NCBI GenBank assembly: GCA_035943995.1
Contig: DASZBS010000080.1
Location: 1 to 64,000 of the forward strand
DNA: 64,000 bases
Origin: Vulcanimicrobium sp035943995
GTDB taxonomy: Bacteria > Vulcanimicrobiota > Vulcanimicrobiia > Vulcanimicrobiales > Vulcanimicrobiaceae
Reading direction: 5' to 3'
The notes beneath the pieces are model-generated. The model was not told the origin of the DNA. It searched no databases and saw only the letters and a program-made list of their open reading frames with translations. The position numbers were made by a program, and so were the translations under genes. Numbering within the stretch: position 1 is the first letter of the stretch; the number at the start of each line of letters is the position of its first letter. Positions 60,269 through 64,000 of the stretch are shown here, piece after piece.

Positions 60269-62632
60269 CTAGCGCTCCAGCCGGTAGTTCAGCTCGACCG
60301 AGCGCGGCCGCGCGATGTGGTCGCCTTGCGCGTTCGCGAACGTGATGAAGTACCGGTCGTCGAAGAGGTTGCGCACGCGCAGCGCAAGGGCGCCGCGCCC
60401 GAGCGCGATCCCCTTCTCGACGTCGAGGGTGAGGTGCGGCGGGACCTTGCACGCGCTCGAGCCGAGGCCGGTGCGCGGGTCGGGCGGGCAGTAGCGGTTC
60501 ACGAACCCGGCCGATACGTCGGACGGCGCGGTGGTGAGGCCGCTGCCGTACTCGACGCTCGCGGACAGCCAGCCGTTGTGGCGGTCGTTGATCAGCAGCC
60601 CTGCGTTCGCATCCCAGAGCTCCTCGTGATCCGCCGGCAGCCAGTCTTGCGAGCCGCCGCCCGAGCACGGTGCCAATAACGCAGTCTCGCAGTCCTTCAC
60701 CACGGCGTAGGTGTGCGCGAGCGAACCGTACACGCGTCCGCCGCGCGACAGCGGGCGCTGGTACGCGAGGCTCTGCGTCGCGATCCGGCCGAGCGCGAAG
60801 TTGATGTCCTGGTGCAGGTTCGACGTGCCGACCTGCGTGTCGTCGATGAGGTCGGTCGCGTTCTTCTGCGCGACGCGCACGCCGAGGTCGCCGCGTCCCA
60901 CGGCGACGTGCCCGCCGATCTCGTAGTCCGAGTCGCGCTGCGGCCGCAAGTCGAAGTTCCCGCTGGTCGGCTGGATCACGCGCGCGACGGACGGCGAGAC
61001 GTTCTCGAGCGAGAACGGCGTGAAGAAGCGACCGTAGTACACGTAGACGCTCGCGGCGTCACCGAACGACCGGGTGAGCTTCACGCGCGGGCTGAGCTGC
61101 GCGAAGCCGCTCGCGAACTCGGGCGACGCGATCTGGAACACGTCGGCGCGCACGCCGTAGTCGAGCCGCCAGCGCGTTCCCATGCGCCAGGTGTCTTGCA
61201 GATAGCCCTCCGCGAGGTGGCCCACGTTGGGCGACGCGTCGACGACGGTGAACGGCGCGAGCGAGAACGGATTGCCGGCCTGCAGCCCGATCGCGTACCG
61301 CTTCGCCACGGTGGTGACGTCGTAGACGATCCCGGCGCGCACCTCGTGCGCGGCGCTGCGCAGATCGTAGTCCGCGTTGATGCGGTAGTCGATCGACGTG
61401 CGGTCCGAGAACAGCGACAGCGCGCAGGTCGTGACGTCGGCGCTGCAATCGGCGGGCGCGCCGGCCGCGCGTCCCGCCGCGAAGTCGTTCGCCGGATCCG
61501 GAAGATCTTGGATGCGCGAGCGCTTGACCGACGGGCCGAACGAGAACGTGCCGCGGTCGCCGATCGCGCGGCGAAACTGCAGCGATGAGAAGACGTCGTC
61601 TTGCCGTTCGACGTCGTCTTGCGCCGCGGGCGCGCCCGCGGCCACGTCGGCCGGTATCTGATACGTTTGCAAGCTGTGCGAGAGCGTGAAGTTCGCGAAC
61701 GAGCTCTTGCCGTACGGCAGGGTGACGCGCACGAACTGGTTCGCGCTGCTGCCGGCGTCGTGCGGCGCATCCGGCGACGGCGGGTCGAGCGCGCGCCCGT
61801 CGCGCCCGGTCCGCGACGCGATCAGCAGCGAGCCGCCGTGGCCGACGGGTGCGTGGTAGCCGAGCGTTGCTTCGTAGCGCGCGAACGCGCCGCCGGCCGC
61901 GTCGAACGTGATACCGGCCGGACCCGGCGTCCCGCCTTTCGATGCGAGGTTCAGCACCGCGCCGAAGCGTTCGCCATATTGCGCGGGGTATGCGCCTTCG
62001 AGCACTTCGGCGAAGCCCACGTTGCTCGCGTCCACCTCGTTGCCGATGACGCGGTTCAGCGCTTGGGGCAACGCGACGCCGTCGATCACGTAGTTGATGT
62101 CGCCGTGGTCGCCGTTGACGTGCACGGCGCCGTTCGCGCCGCGCGCCGCGCCCGGCACCTGTAGCAAGAGGCTCGACGTATTGCCGGCGGCCGGCGAGCG
62201 CGAGATCGTCTCCGTGTTCAGCGTGACGTCGGTGCCCGCGCGCTGAACCTGCGCCGCGTGCGACGTGACGGTCGCCGAGGTGCGGCCGATGGTCTTGGTG
62301 GTTTTCAGGACGAGGTTGACGCTCTCGCCGGCCGACGTCACGTCGACGTCGACGACCGCGCTGAGCGAACCGCGCACGCCGGACACCGTGTACCGCCCCA
62401 GCGGGACCGCGCTGAACGCGAACGTGCCGCGCGCGTCGGTGACGGCTTCGCGGTGCATCGTGGGGCCGTTGAGCTGGACGGCGGCGCCCGCGACGGCTTG
62501 ACCGTTCGCGGTGACGACGCCGGAGAGAAAGCTGGTCGCTTGCGCGAGCGCGGACCCCGTGGTCGCGACGACGGCGGCGATGACGATGAAGGCGAGCGCG
62601 CGGAGCGGCCCACCGAACTGGCGGCTGAACAT
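60269..62632 (-). CDS. TonB-dependent receptor
   Basis: A 787-residue outer-membrane protein. Signal peptide to ALAQ (residue 32), a carboxypeptidase-regulatory-like beta domain (residues 35-115; GVVTANGQAVAGAAVQLNG), the plug (residues 125-245; VNGDHGDINYVIDGVALPQAL) and a barrel that ends RPRSVELNYRLER, with the expected aromatic-free last residue. It imports a ligand with TonB energy; the ligand is not evident. The stop faces the RsbW-like gene across one base. Confidence 0.9.
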   Translation of the reverse strand: MFSRQFGGPLRALAFIVIAAVVATTGSALAQATSFLSGVVTANGQAVAGAAVQLNGPTMHREAVTDARGTFAFSAVPLGRYTVSGVRGSLSAVVDVDVTSAGESVNLVLKTTKTIGRTSATVTSHAAQVQRAGTDVTLNTETISRSPAAGNTSSLLLQVPGAARGANGAVHVNGDHGDINYVIDGVALPQALNRVIGNEVDASNVGFAEVLEGAYPAQYGERFGAVLNLASKGGTPGPAGITFDAAGGAFARYEATLGYHAPVGHGGSLLIASRTGRDGRALDPPSPDAPHDAGSSANQFVRVTLPYGKSSFANFTLSHSLQTYQIPADVAAGAPAAQDDVERQDDVFSSLQFRRAIGDRGTFSFGPSVKRSRIQDLPDPANDFAAGRAAGAPADCSADVTTCALSLFSDRTSIDYRINADYDLRSAAHEVRAGIVYDVTTVAKRYAIGLQAGNPFSLAPFTVVDASPNVGHLAEGYLQDTWRMGTRWRLDYGVRADVFQIASPEFASGFAQLSPRVKLTRSFGDAASVYVYYGRFFTPFSLENVSPSVARVIQPTSGNFDLRPQRDSDYEIGGHVAVGRGDLGVRVAQKNATDLIDDTQVGTSNLHQDINFALGRIATQSLAYQRPLSRGGRVYGSLAHTYAVVKDCETALLAPCSGGGSQDWLPADHEELWDANAGLLINDRHNGWLSASVEYGSGLTTAPSDVSAGFVNRYCPPDPRTGLGSSACKVPPHLTLDVEKGIALGRGALALRVRNLFDDRYFITFANAQGDHIARPRSVELNYRLER

Positions 62633-62692
62633 GATTCCCTTTGCTATGCTGCGACGACGGATGAGCCGCGCTAGGGGCGCGGCGGGAAGACG

Positions 62693-63253
62693 TCAGGCAG
62701 CGAGCGGCGGGGGACGGTTCGGAACGAACAGCCGGTAGGGGACGGTGGCGCGCGCCGGCCGCAGGGCCAGCCGGCGCGCCGGCGGCGGCGCCGTCGCTTT
62801 GTCGGCCGCGGCGGCGAAGGCAACCAGCACCGCGACGATGCGGTCGCGCGTCGCCCGGAAGAGGAAGGCCGAGCAGAGCAACGCCAGGAGCCCGCACGCC
62901 AGGGCCATCGCGAGCCGCCCGGGCTCGATCGATGCGCCTTCCGCGGCCAGCAGCAGGAGCGCGACCCCGGCCTGCGTGAGCAGGCCGAACGCTGCGGTCG
63001 CCGGAGTGGGCGGGCCCAGCCGGGCACGCACCAGGGCGAGCCGGCGGCGGCGCTCCCGCGCGGGCCCGACGAGGCCCAGCGGGACGGCCACGGCGGCGAG
63101 CATCCCGAGCGCGGCGGCGAGCATGACGGCGTGCGCCGGGGAGTCCCAAACGAACGCTTGGGCCCCGACCGCATGGATCACGCCGTGGACGAGCACGGCG
63201 CACGAGAACGTCAGCGCGGCCCACAGGCCGTACGCCGCCGTACGCGGACGCAT
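62693..63253 (-). CDS. hypothetical membrane protein
   Basis: A 186-residue protein with four predicted helices (residues 8-30, 42-65, 85-105 and 112-135) and a basic, Pro/Ala-rich tail (PPPARRLALRPARATVPYRLFVPNRPP). I recognise no family. It may be co-transcribed with the TonB receptor, whose start is 61 bases downstream. Confidence 0.55.
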   Translation of the reverse strand: MRPRTAAYGLWAALTFSCAVLVHGVIHAVGAQAFVWDSPAHAVMLAAALGMLAAVAVPLGLVGPARERRRRLALVRARLGPPTPATAAFGLLTQAGVALLLLAAEGASIEPGRLAMALACGLLALLCSAFLFRATRDRIVAVLVAFAAAADKATAPPPARRLALRPARATVPYRLFVPNRPPPLAA

Positions 63254-63477
63254 GTCCGTATTGTTCCGGACCGCGGCGGCCGGACCTGTCGGGCACCGCC
63301 ACCGTCGGGCCCCGGCCGGCGTCCTAGAGGGGTACTAGCCGCGCCGGCCGGACGGCGCAGACGACTACCGGGTCCCAGCGACAGGTGCCGCCGCACGGGC
63401 GGTCCGAACCATGGTCTCCCCCCGCCGCTCCGCCCCGCCCCCCGCCCCGTTCGCACCCGCCGCCCGCCGAGAGAGTC

Positions 63478-64000
63478 ATGCACACCCCGCGTCCGTCCGC
63501 CTTCGAGTCCGCCGACACCGTGAACCGGGTGGTGGCGTTGCTGGTCCGTTTCCCGGAGCTCCACAGCGTGCGCTCGAATCCGGCGGATGCGACGCTGACG
63601 CTGTCGTTCGCCGTGCGCGAGCGGCTCGACCGGGTCAAGCAGCGCGCGCTCGCCGAGCGCGTGTCGGAGCACCTGCGCGCGTTCCTCGACCTGCGCGGTG
63701 ACGTACCCGGGAAGATCGCACTCGCCTGCGACCGCGACACCGCCGTGACGTTCGTGAACGTCACCCGCGACGCGGCCTCGTTCGCGCGCGAGGAGCTCGA
63801 GCTGCTCGTCGCGCTGTTCGTCGATGCGTACGGCGACCGGCTCGTGCGCGACGGCGCGAGCGCGCTCGCGGTCGACGACGATCCCGCGGCCCGCGACGAG
63901 ATGGTCGAGGTCGCGCTCGACGCGCTGCGCGATCCGACGCAGCGCCAGCGGCTCGTCGGTTTTCGCGAAGAGCAGCGCGTGCTCGTGTACTTCGTGCACG
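63478..64000 (+). CDS. hypothetical protein, cut by the window end
   Basis: An open frame from ATG 63478 runs to the window edge without a stop (about 174 codons). GAGAGAG lies just upstream. The sequence has alternating strands and helices (TVNRVVALLVRFPEL, TLTLSFAVRERLDRVKQRALAERVSEHLRAFLDL, KIALACDRDTAVTFVNVTRD). It is soluble, acidic, with no signal peptide. I do not recognise the family. Confidence 0.6.
   Translation, partial: MHTPRPSAFESADTVNRVVALLVRFPELHSVRSNPADATLTLSFAVRERLDRVKQRALAERVSEHLRAFLDLRGDVPGKIALACDRDTAVTFVNVTRDAASFAREELELLVALFVDAYGDRLVRDGASALAVDDDPAARDEMVEVALDALRDPTQRQRLVGFREEQRVLVYFVH

Overview
The window is a gene-dense, high-GC stretch of a bacterial chromosome. The cell is diderm: there is a TonB-dependent receptor, an ECF sigma/anti-sigma/RseB-like module and many secreted proteins. 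The gene set (HrcA-DnaJ-RsmE, AccD-AccA fused to a division/RNA-binding operon, EtfBA, DesK-type two-component system) and its style suggest a poorly studied lineage such as Candidatus Eremiobacterota or a relative. That placement is inference; no rRNA is present. Many neighbouring genes overlap by 4 bases (ATGA, GTGA), and at least one, etfB, appears to start with CTG.

Layout. 1-7.6 kb: secreted phosphoesterase, a DUF2442/DUF4160 pair, threonine catabolism (tdh, kbl) with a GSCFA protein, and a lipoprotein-like beta-propeller. 7.6-11.2 kb: an accessory patch of small unknown genes (DUF4279, TPR, a paralogous pair of tiny basic ORFs) ending at the initiator tRNA gene. The 3' end and terminator of this tRNA are duplicated 1.6 kb away. 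11.2-21.2 kb: adenosine deaminase, DtxR-type regulator, rhomboid protease, DinG-like helicase, S1/P1 nuclease, DUF4142 protein, and an ABC exporter with its histidine kinase and response regulator. 21.2-33 kb: acetyl-CoA synthetase, hrcA (with a CIRCE-like operator)-dnaJ, a VapBC-like pair, rsmE, secreted proteins, LysE exporter, alpha/beta hydrolase and dehydrogenase. 33-39.1 kb: a tightly packed operon from a glycosyltransferase through accD, accA, an FtsB-like gene, an S1-domain gene, an RpiR regulator and a methyltransferase, followed by Ppx/GppA.

39.1-40.1 kb is an RNA-rich spot. It holds a tRNA-Leu(UAA) gene interrupted by a 277-nt group I intron of the cyanobacterial type, and an odd tRNA-like gene. 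Next come two tandem paralogous promoter-hairpin-terminator units that look like small RNA genes, and a structured leader before etfB-etfA. 41.8-46.8 kb: TPR protein and histone-deacetylase-like hydrolase, then MauE, a TlpA-like thioredoxin and a JmjC/cupin oxygenase.

46.8-51.4 kb is a class I lanthipeptide locus: a Cys/Thr-rich 71-residue precursor, a full-length LanB dehydratase and a LanC cyclase, with a decayed second precursor copy carrying a one-base frameshift in a G6 run. With the JmjC oxygenase and the MauE/TlpA redox pair just upstream it forms a plausible pathway for an oxidised lanthipeptide, and is the best candidate for an undescribed system here. 51.4-64 kb: decayed fragments, a PLD-like protein, the RseB/anti-sigma/sigma operon, an Nramp-like transporter, a PAS-GGDEF-EAL protein, an RsbW-like ATPase, the TonB receptor and a gene cut by the window end.
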